A stretch of DNA of 64,000 nucleotides, taken from an uncultured Clostridia bacterium. Lineage in GTDB: Bacteria > Bacillota > Clostridia > TANB77 > CAG-508. Positions within the stretch are counted from its first letter, which is position 1. Each line of letters starts with the position of its first letter. This document shows positions 35,012-44,981 of the stretch, one piece after another. Where the stretch lies: positions 62,001 through 126,000 of the forward strand of contig CAKPNF010000001.1 in assembly GCA_934168305.1 (NCBI GenBank). The letters are read 5' to 3'. The notes below the pieces were generated by a model, which searched no databases, was not told where the DNA came from, and saw nothing but the letters and a program-made list of their open reading frames with translations. Position numbers and translations under genes: made by a program.

Positions 35012-36916
35012 ATGGAAAACAAATACTTAAACGAAGCAATAATTGGAAATAAAAAAATGATAGCAACATTTACAAGCAAAGGGGAGATGCAAAGAATATA
35101 TTTTCCAAGTAAAGATAACAAACAATATATAAATTACTTTCATACAGGAGTAAAAGTAAATGAATCGGATTTAATATATTTGCATGAAGATATAAATAAC
35201 ACATACAAACAATATTATGATACAGATACAAATATATTAAATACTGAAATTACAAATACATACTTTAATTTAAAAATACTTCAAACAGATTATTTTTTAA
35301 CTAAAGAAAATGTATTATCAAAAAAATATATCTTTATAAATGATGGAGCAATAGATTTAAATACAGAATTTTATGTCCATTCAGAATTATTATCTGATTT
35401 AAATAATTTTGTTGGATGCAAAATAGTTGATGGTGGTATGATGCAATATGCACATGACTTTGCTTTTTCAACATTTTCTAAGGGTAAAGATATTATAAAA
35501 CATCAAATAAATGGAAGTATAAACAATATAAAAAGGACAGAAATACATGACAAAGATTATATAGGAATGTCAAAAGATACTTCCATCGCATACGAAATTG
35601 GTTTAATAAAACCTGGTGAAAAGAAAGAATTACAAATATGTATATTAATTGATGAAAATAAAAATATATCAGAAATAGAAGATGAAATTGAAAGAGTTAA
35701 AAGAATCGATTTTGAAAAAGAATATATAAATACAAAAACATACTGGAGAAAATATGTAAAAAATCATAATGGGCTTAAATTAAAAGAACCAGAGACAGCA
35801 TATGAAGAAAGAATTTATGAGATATATAAAAGAAGTATATTACTATTCCCACTATTAACAAATGCTGAGACAGGTGCAATCATTGCCTCACCTGAGATCG
35901 ATGAAAATTTCACAAAATGCGGACGATATGCATATTGTTGGCCAAGAGATGCTGTTTTTACGACCAAAGCTATGGATATATTAAAAATGAACAAAGAAAC
36001 AGAAAAGTTTTATAAAGTCTTTTGTAAAAAAACTCAAAGCAAAAATGGAATGTGGGAACAACGTTTTTACACAGATGGAAAATTAGCTCCATGTTGGGGA
36101 TATCAAATAGATGAAACATCAAGCGTTGTTTATGGTGTACATGAACATTATAAGTATTCTAAATCAGAAAAATTTTTAAAAGATAATTTACAAATGTGCG
36201 AAAAAGCGATTGATTTCTTAAAAAGATATGTAAAAGATATATTTGAAAAAACCAATAAATATCATGTGAGCTATGATTTATGGGAAATGTCTGAAGGTAT
36301 ACACTTATATTCACTAGCAAGCATTTATGCTGCATTTGAATGCATATTAAAAATATATAGTATATTAGGAAATGACGTATCAGAGTTTGAAAACAATAGA
36401 TTAAAACAAGAAAAAGTTGAAAAAAATAAAAAAGAAATAGAAAAATTACAACTTGAGATTAAAAAATTTATCAATAAATATTTATATGATGAAGAAAAGA
36501 AATCATATATTAGAAATACTGAAGATAAAAAAATGGACATAAGCATAATTGGTTCAGTTACTCCATTTGAAGTGTTTAAACCAAAAGAAAATAAAATTCA
36601 AAACACTGTTGAGAGAATAAATTTAAGTTTAAGAACTTATACTGGTGGATATCAAAGATTTGAAAACGATAATTATATGAATGGAAATCCATGGCCAATT
36701 GCTAATCTTTGGATGACATTATATTATTTAGAAACTGGTGAAAAAAAGAAAGCAAAAGAAACATTTGATTTTGTAATAAAGACAGTAGGAAAGCACAATT
36801 TATTGGGAGAACAGATAGACAATAATACGTTAAAACCTAACTGGGTAATAGGACTTGGATGGTCACATGCAATGTTTATTATAGTGCTAGAAAAATTATA
36901 TGGGAGAGAAGCATGA
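35012..36916 (+). CDS. Glycoside hydrolase family 15-type glucoamylase/trehalase
   Basis: The 634-residue protein has an N-terminal beta-sandwich (to about residue 250) and a C-terminal alpha barrel. The barrel contains 'CGRYAYCWPRDAVFTTKAMD', 'GMWEQRFYTDGKLAPCWGYQIDE', 'YDLWEMSEGIHLYS' and 'PNWVIGLGWSHAMFI', the bacterial GH15 pattern with catalytic glutamates near 'WEMSEG' and the C-terminus. No signal peptide is visible, so it should act in the cytoplasm on glucosides such as maltodextrin or trehalose. AGAAAGGA precedes the start. The stop overlaps the next ATG (ATGA). Confidence 0.88.
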   Translation: MENKYLNEAIIGNKKMIATFTSKGEMQRIYFPSKDNKQYINYFHTGVKVNESDLIYLHEDINNTYKQYYDTDTNILNTEITNTYFNLKILQTDYFLTKENVLSKKYIFINDGAIDLNTEFYVHSELLSDLNNFVGCKIVDGGMMQYAHDFAFSTFSKGKDIIKHQINGSINNIKRTEIHDKDYIGMSKDTSIAYEIGLIKPGEKKELQICILIDENKNISEIEDEIERVKRIDFEKEYINTKTYWRKYVKNHNGLKLKEPETAYEERIYEIYKRSILLFPLLTNAETGAIIASPEIDENFTKCGRYAYCWPRDAVFTTKAMDILKMNKETEKFYKVFCKKTQSKNGMWEQRFYTDGKLAPCWGYQIDETSSVVYGVHEHYKYSKSEKFLKDNLQMCEKAIDFLKRYVKDIFEKTNKYHVSYDLWEMSEGIHLYSLASIYAAFECILKIYSILGNDVSEFENNRLKQEKVEKNKKEIEKLQLEIKKFINKYLYDEEKKSYIRNTEDKKMDISIIGSVTPFEVFKPKENKIQNTVERINLSLRTYTGGYQRFENDNYMNGNPWPIANLWMTLYYLETGEKKKAKETFDFVIKTVGKHNLLGEQIDNNTLKPNWVIGLGWSHAMFIIVLEKLYGREA

Positions 36917-37884
36917 ATAAATATGAGAAAAAAAATATAATAAAGACTATAACTTTTATAAATATATTATTGATTGTATTACTTTTCTTAATAAACGTAC
37001 TAGCTAAAATAATATATAAATTCAATAATTTTAGTATATTTTTAATAGGTTGTGTTGCTTTAATATTGGGTGAAATTATACTAGGTATATTCTTCTATGT
37101 TATAAAAAAAGGAATGAGTATATTTAAAATACTTCAAAATAAAGAAAATACTATAAATGTTAAAGAATATTTTAGAGACATATCAGAAGAATATTCTCCA
37201 GCAATAGTATCTAGAATTTTAGATATGAATACAGAACCCAAAAAAGATTATAATTCTGTTATTTTGTATTTATGCGTTAAAGGCTATATAAGTATAAAAA
37301 AAGAAAATGAAGATATAAAATTTGAATTACAAGATAAAAATACAGACAATCTAGAATTACATGAAAAATATGTAATAGATTGTTTGTTTAAAGGAAAAAA
37401 ATTTGATGAATTTTATTTTTCTGAATTAGTTCAAAATGATGCTATTAAATTAGGGTTAATACAGGATAAAAAAAATAAAATACACTTATTAAGAAATCTT
37501 AGTATAATTATAATTGGACTAATAATATTATTGGGGTTATTAGAAAAAAATTATAATCCGATTTTTAATGTAATATGCTACATATTAATATTTGCACTAT
37601 TTATTTTGTGTTGTAGCATGGTTTTCTCTGGAATACTTACATTATCAAATAATAATAAAAACAACAATAAACGAACATTAAAAGGATATGAAGAAGCCAA
37701 AAAATGGAGTGCATTTAAGAATTATGTAAGAGATTATACTTTAATAAAAGATAGAAATATAGAATATATAGAAATATTAAATATGTATATACCTTATTCA
37801 CTTGCACTAGGAGAAGCAAAAATAATAGAAAAATATATATGCCAAAATGAAAATTATAAATCATTTATATATAAATATTTTTAA
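36913..37884 (+). CDS. DUF2207-like membrane protein
   Basis: ATG 36913 overlaps the GH15 stop, with GGGAG just upstream. The 323-residue product has two N-terminal membrane helices and a cytoplasmic domain of about 120 residues ('YFRDISEEYSPAIVSRIL', 'VILYLCVKGYISIKKE'). Two further helices and an amphipathic tail ('YEEAKKWSAFKNYVRDYTL') follow. This is the C-terminal part of DUF2207 membrane proteins. The large N-terminal extracellular domain of that family is missing. The function is unknown, and co-translation with the glucosidase may be incidental. Confidence 0.65.
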   Translation: MNKYEKKNIIKTITFINILLIVLLFLINVLAKIIYKFNNFSIFLIGCVALILGEIILGIFFYVIKKGMSIFKILQNKENTINVKEYFRDISEEYSPAIVSRILDMNTEPKKDYNSVILYLCVKGYISIKKENEDIKFELQDKNTDNLELHEKYVIDCLFKGKKFDEFYFSELVQNDAIKLGLIQDKKNKIHLLRNLSIIIIGLIILLGLLEKNYNPIFNVICYILIFALFILCCSMVFSGILTLSNNNKNNNKRTLKGYEEAKKWSAFKNYVRDYTLIKDRNIEYIEILNMYIPYSLALGEAKIIEKYICQNENYKSFIYKYF

Positions 37885-37918
37885 TAATACTTGAAAACTA
37901 TATTTTTTTGATATAGAA

Positions 37919-37950
37919 TAGTATTGCCCAATAAAATATAGGCAATACTA
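37919..37950. terminator. 10-base hairpin before gap
   Basis: TAGTATTGCC (37919-37928) pairs with GGCAATACTA (37941-37950). A rather than T follows on the plus strand, so it may be a leader hairpin of the gap mRNA or an imperfect terminator for the previous gene. Confidence 0.45.
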
Positions 37951-38000
37951 AAAAGAAAAAAGCAATAAATAAAGCTTTAAAATCAAAGGAGGAATTTTAA

Positions 38001-39017
38001 ATGTCAGTAAAAGTAGCCATTAATGGTTTTGGACGTATAGGACGTCTAGCATTTAGACAAATGTTTGGAGCAGAAGGATATGAAATCGTTGCAATAAATG
38101 ATTTAACAAGTCCTGCAATGCTAGCTCAATTATTAAAATATGATTCAGCACAAGGAAGATATGAAAAAGCTGAAACTGTAGTAGCAGGAGAAGATTCAAT
38201 AACAGTAGATGGAAAAACAATCAAAATATATGCTGAAAAAGATGCAGCAAACTTACCTTGGGGAGAAATAGGAGTAGATGTAGTATTAGAATGTACAGGG
38301 TTCTACACATCAAAAGATAAAGCACAAGCTCATATAGATGCAGGAGCAAAAAAAGTTGTAATTTCAGCACCAGCTGGAAAAGACCTACCAACAGTTGTAT
38401 TTGGTGTAAATGAGAAAGTATTAACACCAGAAGATAAAATAATATCAGCAGCATCATGTACAACAAACTGCTTAGCACCAATGGCAAAAGCATTAAATGA
38501 TTATGCACCAATCCAATCAGGAATAATGACAACAGTTCATGCATACACAGGAGATCAAATGCTTTTAGATGGACCACATAGAAAAGGAGATTTAAGAAGA
38601 GCAAGAGCAGCAGCAGTTAATATAGTACCAAATTCAACAGGAGCAGCAAAAGCAATAGGATTAGTTATTCCAGAATTAAATGGAAAATTAATTGGTTCTG
38701 CACAAAGAGTTCCAGTTCCAACAGGTTCAACAACAATACTAGTTGCAGTTGTAAAAGGAAACGATATAACAGAGGAAACAATAAATGCAGCTATGAAAGC
38801 TCAAAGCAGTGAATCATTTGGATATACAGATGAATACTTAGTATCTTCAGATGTAATAGGAATGAGATATGGTTCATTATTTGATAGTACACAAACAATG
38901 GTAACAAAAATAGAAGATGGATTATATCAAGTTCAAGTTGTTGCTTGGTATGATAATGAAAATTCATATACAAGCCAAATGGTAAGAACTATTAAATATT
39001 TTGCTGAATTAAACTAA
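38001..39017 (+). CDS. gap: Glyceraldehyde-3-phosphate dehydrogenase
   Basis: The 338-residue protein starts with the NAD-binding 'AINGFGRIGRLAFRQMF' and has the catalytic Cys153 in 'ASCTTNCLAP', the partner histidine in 'TTVHAYTGDQ' and the conserved 'WYDNENSYTSQMV' near the end. It is the phosphorylating glycolytic enzyme. AAAGGAGG stands 7 bases before the start. The gene is monocistronic, with a hairpin on each side. Its codon use is the most regular in the window, as expected for a highly expressed gene. Confidence 0.97.
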   Translation: MSVKVAINGFGRIGRLAFRQMFGAEGYEIVAINDLTSPAMLAQLLKYDSAQGRYEKAETVVAGEDSITVDGKTIKIYAEKDAANLPWGEIGVDVVLECTGFYTSKDKAQAHIDAGAKKVVISAPAGKDLPTVVFGVNEKVLTPEDKIISAASCTTNCLAPMAKALNDYAPIQSGIMTTVHAYTGDQMLLDGPHRKGDLRRARAAAVNIVPNSTGAAKAIGLVIPELNGKLIGSAQRVPVPTGSTTILVAVVKGNDITEETINAAMKAQSSESFGYTDEYLVSSDVIGMRYGSLFDSTQTMVTKIEDGLYQVQVVAWYDNENSYTSQMVRTIKYFAELN

Positions 39018-39024
39018 ATAAAAG

Positions 39025-39049
39025 ATGAGGTACTTTTATAGTACCTCAT
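39025..39049 (+). terminator. Hairpin terminator after gap
   Basis: ATGAGGTAC pairs perfectly with GTACCTCAT across a 7-base loop. Only a weak T stretch follows. Confidence 0.6.
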
Positions 39050-39062
39050 GGGTTAAATATAT

Positions 39063-39137
39063 TGGGGTGTAGCCAAGCGGTAAGGCAGATGGCTCTGACC
39101 CATCGATGCGTAGGTTCGAATCCTACCACCCCAGCCA
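39063..39137 (+). tRNA. tRNA-Gln (anticodon CUG)
   Basis: Acceptor TGGGGTG pairs with CACCCCA. The D arm is GCC..GGC, the anticodon stem GATGG/CCATC holds the loop CTCTGAC (anticodon CTG), and the T arm is GTAGG-TTCGAAT-CCTAC. The 3' CCA is encoded. A CUG glutamine tRNA reads the rare CAG codon in this AT-rich genome. Confidence 0.95.
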
Positions 39138-39154
39138 CATTATTATATTAAATT

Positions 39155-41587
39155 TTATAACTCTCTATTTAAATTTCCGTTCGTAAATTCTTTACCTTCT
39201 AATCTTTTTTTATCTAAAACTTGATTAACAATAGAATTTATTTCACTAACTGTCTCATCTAAAATATCAATTCTAGCACAATCAATATTAAAATCAGAAG
39301 TAACAATAGAAGTTATTTTACTATTATAAATAGTTGAAACAGTTTGAAAATTATCAAATAAAATTCTAAATTTCATATTTAATCTATCTTTCAAATAATA
39401 TCTGTTATTAGAATTACACTTAGATAAACAAGTAGGATAGCATTTATTTGAATTTCCAGTTAAACAATAATTTATATTCATTAATGGAGTATTTCCATAA
39501 ACAATAAGTTCTTTATTTAAGCAATGATTATCACATAAATCAGTAATAATATTCTTATTAGATTCAGGTGAAATAGTAAATCTTGAAATTCCTAATTTTT
39601 TTAATTCATATACACTATAATTATTAAATACATTAAATGTATAATTAGCAATCAATTCAAAATCTTTATTACTTAATACATTATCTAATAGTTTTAAATT
39701 TGATATATTAGATATAACAAACCCTTGAATATTATATTTTTCAATAGTCTTCTCTATAATATTAAAAAATAAATTTCTATAATTAGCTTTTATGATAGTA
39801 GGTAAATAAATAAAAATTTTGAATTTTTTTTGCAAACATTCTAAAATATTTAAATATTTTATATTTGAAAAATATTTTAAAGGAATGTATACATTATCAA
39901 TACCATCTAAGTTAGAATAATCAAAATCTAAATTTAAGATATTTAACAAAACCGAAACTTGTTTTCTAGTAGAGTCTTTTTTGTTAATATCAATTTCTTT
40001 CAAATCTAAAGAACTAATTTTATTATTATTATTTAAAACATTCTTTCTTTTTATATTATCAATAGCATAATTATAAACATCGTCTAAAGCATTTCTCCTA
40101 AGCTCATTTAAAGCACTTATTCTTGGTAAAAAAACACTATCATCTAATTCAATGTCAATATTTTTAAATTCATATATAGAATCTTTTGTTTTTGACAATT
40201 GAGTTATAATTCTATCTTTATCTAAAGGCTTATTTTGGGCCATTTCAGGAACAACATCTGATTTACAATTTATATTTAATCCAGAATATATATCTAGATT
40301 ATTAGCTGAAGTAACATTCAAACTAATAGGAAATCCTTTTTTTACAATTATTTTACAATTTAATGCAATTTTTCTATTTTCATTTTTTATACTTTGTTGG
40401 GCAAGTAAATTTAATTTTTTAGATGATATTTTATATATCTTATCACCTAAATTTATATTTCCTTTCATTCTTCCAATTGTAACAGTTTGACCAATAAAAG
40501 TATCTTTTATATTTTTATCCTTTAACATTAATTCAGAAACATTATAAGTTCCAGATTCTTTTTCAAGAGATATTGTGTCACCAATCTCAATAGGTTCCTG
40601 TAATTTCACAGTAATATAACCTTTATTTTTATTATATTTTTCAACTTTTCCTAGAAACAATCCCATATTATTAGGTTTTTCCTTAAATATTAAATTTTTA
40701 TTAGGTTCATTAGATAAGTGACCTGATGAAGACATTCCTCTGTTGAATACTTGCAACAATGTTTTTCTATCAATTTCATCAACAATATATTCTTTACCGC
40801 TCTCAACTAAATCAATATATTTTCTATATATTCTAGTAACTGTTGCAACATATTCAGGGTTCTTCATTCTTCCTTCGATTTTTAAGCATGTAACACCAGC
40901 ATTTATTAAATCTGGAATATAATCTAATCCACATAAATCACGAGTGCTTAAAAGATGTCCTTGATTTATTTTTTTATCATTTTCTAATAATTGATAAGGA
41001 AGTCTACAAGGTTGAGCACATTTACCACGATTACCAGAACGCCCACCGACCATACTTGAAAACAAGCATTGACCAGAATAAGAAATACATAATGCTCCAT
41101 GTATAAAACATTCAATTTCAATATTTGAATTACTGCAAATATATTCTATTTCTTGGATAGAAAGCTCACGTGATAATACAACTCTTTTAAAACCTAAATC
41201 TTCCATTTTTAAAACACCCTGCAAATTATGAATAGTCATTTGTGTACTTGCATGAATATCTAGGTCAGGAAATTGCTTTATTAGTTGTTTAGCTAATCCC
41301 AAATCCTGAACAATTATTGCATCTATACCAAATTTGTAAGCTTTTTCAGCAAGTTCAAAAGCCTTATCAAATTCGTCATCTGTTACTAAAGTATTTAATG
41401 TTAAATTGGTTTTTACACCACGAGTTTTTGCGTATAATATAACATCCTCCAACTGCTTTAAATCAAAATTTGAAGCATAGGCTCTTGCACTAAATAAATT
41501 CGCACCAAAATAAACACTATTTGCTCCATTTTGAACAGCTGCTTTTAAACAATCAAAATCACCAACTGGTGAAAGTAAATCAATCAT
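39155..41587 (-). CDS. U32 family peptidase with C-terminal DUF3656-type region
   Basis: The start at 41587 is chosen because GGAGG lies 8 bases before it. A longer frame to 41626 has no site. The first 400 residues are the U32 barrel: 'DLLSPVGDFDCLKAAVQNGANSVYFG', 'NLTLNTLVTDDE', 'HASTQMTIHN', and the cysteine-rich 'CFIHGALCISYSGQC' to 'GNRGKCAQPCR'. The second half is the extension common in Firmicutes (about 810 residues in total). U32 members of this type are linked to hydroxylation of 23S rRNA or tRNA using prephenate-derived chemistry, rather than to proteolysis. It is one of only a few minus-strand genes in the window. Confidence 0.88.
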   Translation of the reverse strand: MIDLLSPVGDFDCLKAAVQNGANSVYFGANLFSARAYASNFDLKQLEDVILYAKTRGVKTNLTLNTLVTDDEFDKAFELAEKAYKFGIDAIIVQDLGLAKQLIKQFPDLDIHASTQMTIHNLQGVLKMEDLGFKRVVLSRELSIQEIEYICSNSNIEIECFIHGALCISYSGQCLFSSMVGGRSGNRGKCAQPCRLPYQLLENDKKINQGHLLSTRDLCGLDYIPDLINAGVTCLKIEGRMKNPEYVATVTRIYRKYIDLVESGKEYIVDEIDRKTLLQVFNRGMSSSGHLSNEPNKNLIFKEKPNNMGLFLGKVEKYNKNKGYITVKLQEPIEIGDTISLEKESGTYNVSELMLKDKNIKDTFIGQTVTIGRMKGNINLGDKIYKISSKKLNLLAQQSIKNENRKIALNCKIIVKKGFPISLNVTSANNLDIYSGLNINCKSDVVPEMAQNKPLDKDRIITQLSKTKDSIYEFKNIDIELDDSVFLPRISALNELRRNALDDVYNYAIDNIKRKNVLNNNNKISSLDLKEIDINKKDSTRKQVSVLLNILNLDFDYSNLDGIDNVYIPLKYFSNIKYLNILECLQKKFKIFIYLPTIIKANYRNLFFNIIEKTIEKYNIQGFVISNISNLKLLDNVLSNKDFELIANYTFNVFNNYSVYELKKLGISRFTISPESNKNIITDLCDNHCLNKELIVYGNTPLMNINYCLTGNSNKCYPTCLSKCNSNNRYYLKDRLNMKFRILFDNFQTVSTIYNSKITSIVTSDFNIDCARIDILDETVSEINSIVNQVLDKKRLEGKEFTNGNLNREL

Positions 41588-41967
41588 TTTTTTATCCTCC
41601 ACACAAATTATAACATTTTTTGACAATAAAGTAAAATATCAAAAAAATAAAGTTTCATCAATAACCAAGAATGATTTGGGCGAATAATTTAATAGTGATA
41701 GATGGGGAACTTTTGTGGGAGAGGATTTATTTTCAGTACCATGTAATGACTTAAATGAAAATGAATATGTCGCATATTGGTTAACATTAGTTTCTAACGT
41801 AAAATTTGAAAAAAATAACGAATCAGTTGACAATGGAAAAGTAGAATGGAACATAAAAATACAAAATCAACAAAAATATTACAAAAAAATAGTTGCATTA
41901 TTTTTCCAATAATAGTATAATAGAAAATGTGAGATAATAAATATAAAGTATAAAGTGAGGTAAAAAA
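41588..41967 (+). other. 380-base gap with a possible gene remnant and a promoter
   Basis: No convincing intact gene is seen. A frame from about 41682 to 41912 (GTG at 41715 without a ribosome binding site) reads 'FNSDRWGTFVGEDLFSVPCN' and 'IKIQNQQKYYKK'. It looks protein-like but lacks a start and is probably a decayed C-terminus. A strong promoter, TTGCAT (41893-41898) and TATAAT (41916-41921) with 17 bases between, lies before the glycosyltransferase gene. Confidence 0.45.
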
Positions 41968-43230
41968 ATGGATTATGTTTATATACTAAGAGAAGCATTA
42001 GTATGGATTGTAACAATATTTTGGTTATATCAAATTGCTATTAGTTTATGCTCATTAGTAAAATTAAAAGAAAAACCATTAAAAGTGAACAAAGAACACA
42101 GATTTATGGCAATTATACCAGCACACAATGAAGAAGCCGTAATAGGAAATCTTATAGAAAGTTTAAAAAGTCAAAATTACAATAAAGATTTGTATGATAT
42201 ATATGTAATTGCAGATAATTGTACAGATAATACTGCAAAAGTATCAAGAAAATTAGGTGCTATAGTGTATGAAAGATTTGATGAAACTAAAAAAACAAAA
42301 GGATATGCATTAGATTGGTTTTTACAACAAAAAATAAAAGAAGATGCACCATATGATGCAATATGCATATTTGACGCAGACAATATAGTGGATAAGAATT
42401 TTATAAAAGCAATGAATAAAAAATTATGCCAAGGTGAAGATGTAGTTCAAGGATATAGAGATATAAAAAATCCAGCAGATAACTGGATAACATCAGGATA
42501 CGCTTTATTCTATTGGACAAATCACAGATTTTATCACTTAGCAAGATATAACTTAGGTTTATCACCAATGTTAAATGGTACAGGATTTATGGTAAACTTT
42601 AATATTATAAAAGAAAACAACGGATGGAAAACTTTAACATTAACAGAAGATATTGAATTTTCATTACAAAGAATATTAAAAGGAAAAAGACTAGGTTGGG
42701 CAACAGATGCTATAGTATATGATGAACAACCAACAGGATTTAAACAAAGTTGGTCACAAAGAAGCAGATGGACGGTAGGACATATGCAATGTATCAAAGA
42801 ATACACAGGGAAATTAGCAGAAGAAGCAAAAGAAAATAAATCAATGATAACTATTGATGGTTTATTATATATGCTAGGAAGTACACCTATGTTTATACTA
42901 ACAATATTATTATTGTTATCAAACTTTGTATTATATGCTATAGATGGAATGACACAAGCCGAATTGATTTCAAACTTATTAAGATACTTTATACCAACAT
43001 TTGTATTACCATCGGCAACAGCTGCATTTGTTATGTATTTGGATGGAAAACCAATTAAACCTATGATAAAAGGATTCTTTACATATCCATTATTTATGGG
43101 AAGTTGGATAATTATAAATATTAAATGCTTATTTAAAAGAGAAACAACATGGGAAAAAATTACTCATAATAGAAGCATAAAAATTGATGATGTAGAACAA
43201 AAAGATGTTATAAAAACAGAAAAAGTTTAA
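41968..43230 (+). CDS. Family 2 glycosyltransferase, membrane-bound
   Basis: The 420-residue protein has an N-terminal membrane helix and a GT-A catalytic domain with 'AIIPAHNEEAVIGNLI', the metal-binding 'CIFDADNIVDKNF', 'TLTEDIEFSLQRI' and the processivity-type 'SQRSRWTVGHMQ' (QxxRW). C-terminal membrane helices follow. This is the layout of processive polysaccharide synthases such as PgaC or cellulose-synthase relatives. It acts on a nucleotide sugar at the cytoplasmic membrane. No partner genes are adjacent. It has its own TTGCAT/TATAAT promoter and GTGAGG ribosome binding site. Confidence 0.88.
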   Translation: MDYVYILREALVWIVTIFWLYQIAISLCSLVKLKEKPLKVNKEHRFMAIIPAHNEEAVIGNLIESLKSQNYNKDLYDIYVIADNCTDNTAKVSRKLGAIVYERFDETKKTKGYALDWFLQQKIKEDAPYDAICIFDADNIVDKNFIKAMNKKLCQGEDVVQGYRDIKNPADNWITSGYALFYWTNHRFYHLARYNLGLSPMLNGTGFMVNFNIIKENNGWKTLTLTEDIEFSLQRILKGKRLGWATDAIVYDEQPTGFKQSWSQRSRWTVGHMQCIKEYTGKLAEEAKENKSMITIDGLLYMLGSTPMFILTILLLLSNFVLYAIDGMTQAELISNLLRYFIPTFVLPSATAAFVMYLDGKPIKPMIKGFFTYPLFMGSWIIINIKCLFKRETTWEKITHNRSIKIDDVEQKDVIKTEKV

Positions 43231-43237
43231 AAAAAGC

Positions 43238-43317
43238 TTGCATTCTTACCAAAAATTGGGTATAATATATATATCAACATAAGAGATACTAGAGAGTGGG
43301 AACAAATCCCACTCTCT
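43238..43317 (+). promoter_or_regulatory. Promoter and leader hairpin of the rimP-nusA-infB operon
   Basis: TTGCAT (43238-43243) and TATAAT (43261-43266) are 17 bases apart. A strong 10-base hairpin, AGAGAGTGGG (43291-43300) with CCCACTCTCT (43308-43317), lies in the leader without a T tract. NusA controls its own operon in other bacteria, so this could be a regulatory site. Confidence 0.75.
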
Positions 43318-43344
43318 AATTGTTAGAATAAAAGGAGGTAAAAA

Positions 43345-43803
43345 TTGGCAAGTATAGAAGAAAAAGTTGAAAAATTAATACAACCTATAATTGAAGAAAT
43401 AGGATATGACTTATACGATGTAGAATATGCAAAAGAGGGCAAAAACTACTTTCTAAGAATATTCATTGATAATGAAAAAGGAATTGATTTGAATGATTGT
43501 GAAAAGGTAAACGATGCAATAACAGATATTTTAGACGAAGAAAATTATATTAAAGAGCAATATTTTTTAGAGGTATCATCACCAGGAATTGAAAGAGTAT
43601 TAAGAAAAGATAAACATCTAGAACAAAATATTGGAGAACAAATAAATATAAAACTATTTAAAAAAGATGAAAATGGAAAAAAAGAATATATAGGAAAACT
43701 AACAAAATATGATGATTCAAATATATTCATTGAACAAGATGAAAATGAAGTGAAAATTGAAAGAAAAAATATATCACAAATAAAAACGGTATATAATTGG
43801 TAA
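43345..43803 (+). CDS. rimP: Ribosome maturation factor RimP
   Basis: The start is TTG 43345, 6 bases after AGGAGG; no ATG fits. The 152-residue protein shows 'PIIEEIGYDLYDVEYAKEGKNYFLRIFID', 'CEKVNDAITDILD' and 'EVSSPGIERVL', the two-domain RimP pattern. It aids maturation of the 30S subunit. It is the first gene of the classic Gram-positive cluster leading to nusA and infB. Confidence 0.95.
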   Translation: MASIEEKVEKLIQPIIEEIGYDLYDVEYAKEGKNYFLRIFIDNEKGIDLNDCEKVNDAITDILDEENYIKEQYFLEVSSPGIERVLRKDKHLEQNIGEQINIKLFKKDENGKKEYIGKLTKYDDSNIFIEQDENEVKIERKNISQIKTVYNW

Positions 43804-43856
43804 TCAAATTTTATAATAAAGAAAAATTGTATTTAATTTAAAGGAGGAATTAAAAA

Positions 43857-44951
43857 ATGAAAGCTATTGATAACAAAGAATTAATATTAGCATTGGAGGA
43901 ATTAGAAAAAGAAAAAGGAATAAAAAAAGAATATGTATTAGAATCAATAGAGACAGCACTTGTTACAGCATATAAAAGAAATTTTGATGCATTAGAAAAT
44001 GTAAGAGTAGATATAGATAAAACAACAGGAGCAACACATTTATATTCAATTAAAGATATTGTTGAGAATGCAAATGATGAAGTAACAGAAATAAATTTAC
44101 AAGATGCTCATAAAATAAATAAGGACTTAAAATTAGGAGATACAGTAGAAGTAGAAATAGTACCTAAAGATTTTGGAAGAATAGCAGCACAAACAGCAAA
44201 ACAAGTAATTGTTCAAAAATTAAGGGAAGTAGAAAGAGATTTGATATTTGATGAATATAGTCAAAGAAAAGGCGAAATCGTTTCAGGTATTATACAAAAA
44301 GCTGATAAAAATATAGTTGTTGTAGATTTAGGTAGAATAGAAGGAATAATGTTAGCTAAAGAACAAGTTCCAACTGAAAAATATAGAGTAAATGATAAAA
44401 TAAAAGCATATATTGTAGATGTTGAAAGAGGACTAAAAGGTGCACCACAAGTAATTATATCTAGAAGTCACCCAGACTTTGTTAGAAAACTACTAGAATT
44501 CGAAATACCAGAAATATATGAAGGCTTAATAGAAATAAAAAGCGTATCAAGAGATGCTGGTTCAAGAAGCAAGGTTGCAGTATATTCACCAGATCCTAAT
44601 ATAGATCCAGTTGGTTCATGTGTTGGAGCAAAAGGTGTAAGAATTCAAAATGTAATAAATGAGCTAAATGGAGAAAAAATTGATGTAATAGAATGGGATG
44701 AAGACCCAAGTGTTTATATAGCAGCAGCATTACTTCCTGCTCAAATATTAGCTGTTGATATAAAAGAAGAAGAAAAATTTGCTGAAGTAATTGTGCCAGA
44801 TGATCAATTATCATTAGCAATTGGAAAAGCTGGTCAAAATGCTAGATTAGCAGCAAAACTTACAAATTGGAAGATAGATATAAAATCAGAAACTCAATTT
44901 AGAGAAATATTAACTAAAAAACAAGAAGAGGAGAATTCTGAAGAAGATTAA
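43857..44951 (+). CDS. nusA: Transcription termination/antitermination factor NusA
   Basis: The 364-residue protein has the N-terminal polymerase-binding domain ('ELEKEKGIKKEYVLESIETAL'). An S1 domain follows ('KGEIVSGIIQKADKNIVVVD'), then two KH domains with 'DPVGSCVGAKGVRIQNV' and 'LAIGKAGQNARLAAKLT'. It lacks the C-terminal acidic repeats of E. coli NusA, as is usual in Firmicutes. The ribosome binding site is AAAGGAGG. Confidence 0.97.
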   Translation: MKAIDNKELILALEELEKEKGIKKEYVLESIETALVTAYKRNFDALENVRVDIDKTTGATHLYSIKDIVENANDEVTEINLQDAHKINKDLKLGDTVEVEIVPKDFGRIAAQTAKQVIVQKLREVERDLIFDEYSQRKGEIVSGIIQKADKNIVVVDLGRIEGIMLAKEQVPTEKYRVNDKIKAYIVDVERGLKGAPQVIISRSHPDFVRKLLEFEIPEIYEGLIEIKSVSRDAGSRSKVAVYSPDPNIDPVGSCVGAKGVRIQNVINELNGEKIDVIEWDEDPSVYIAAALLPAQILAVDIKEEEKFAEVIVPDDQLSLAIGKAGQNARLAAKLTNWKIDIKSETQFREILTKKQEEENSEED

Positions 44952-44981
44952 AAAGCAACAAGAAAAAGGAAGGTGTATGTT

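Noticed and set aside
41682..41912. Frame of about 65-77 codons before the glycosyltransferase as a gene
   Set aside because: It has no ribosome binding site and no start, and a stop lies just upstream. It is more likely a remnant.
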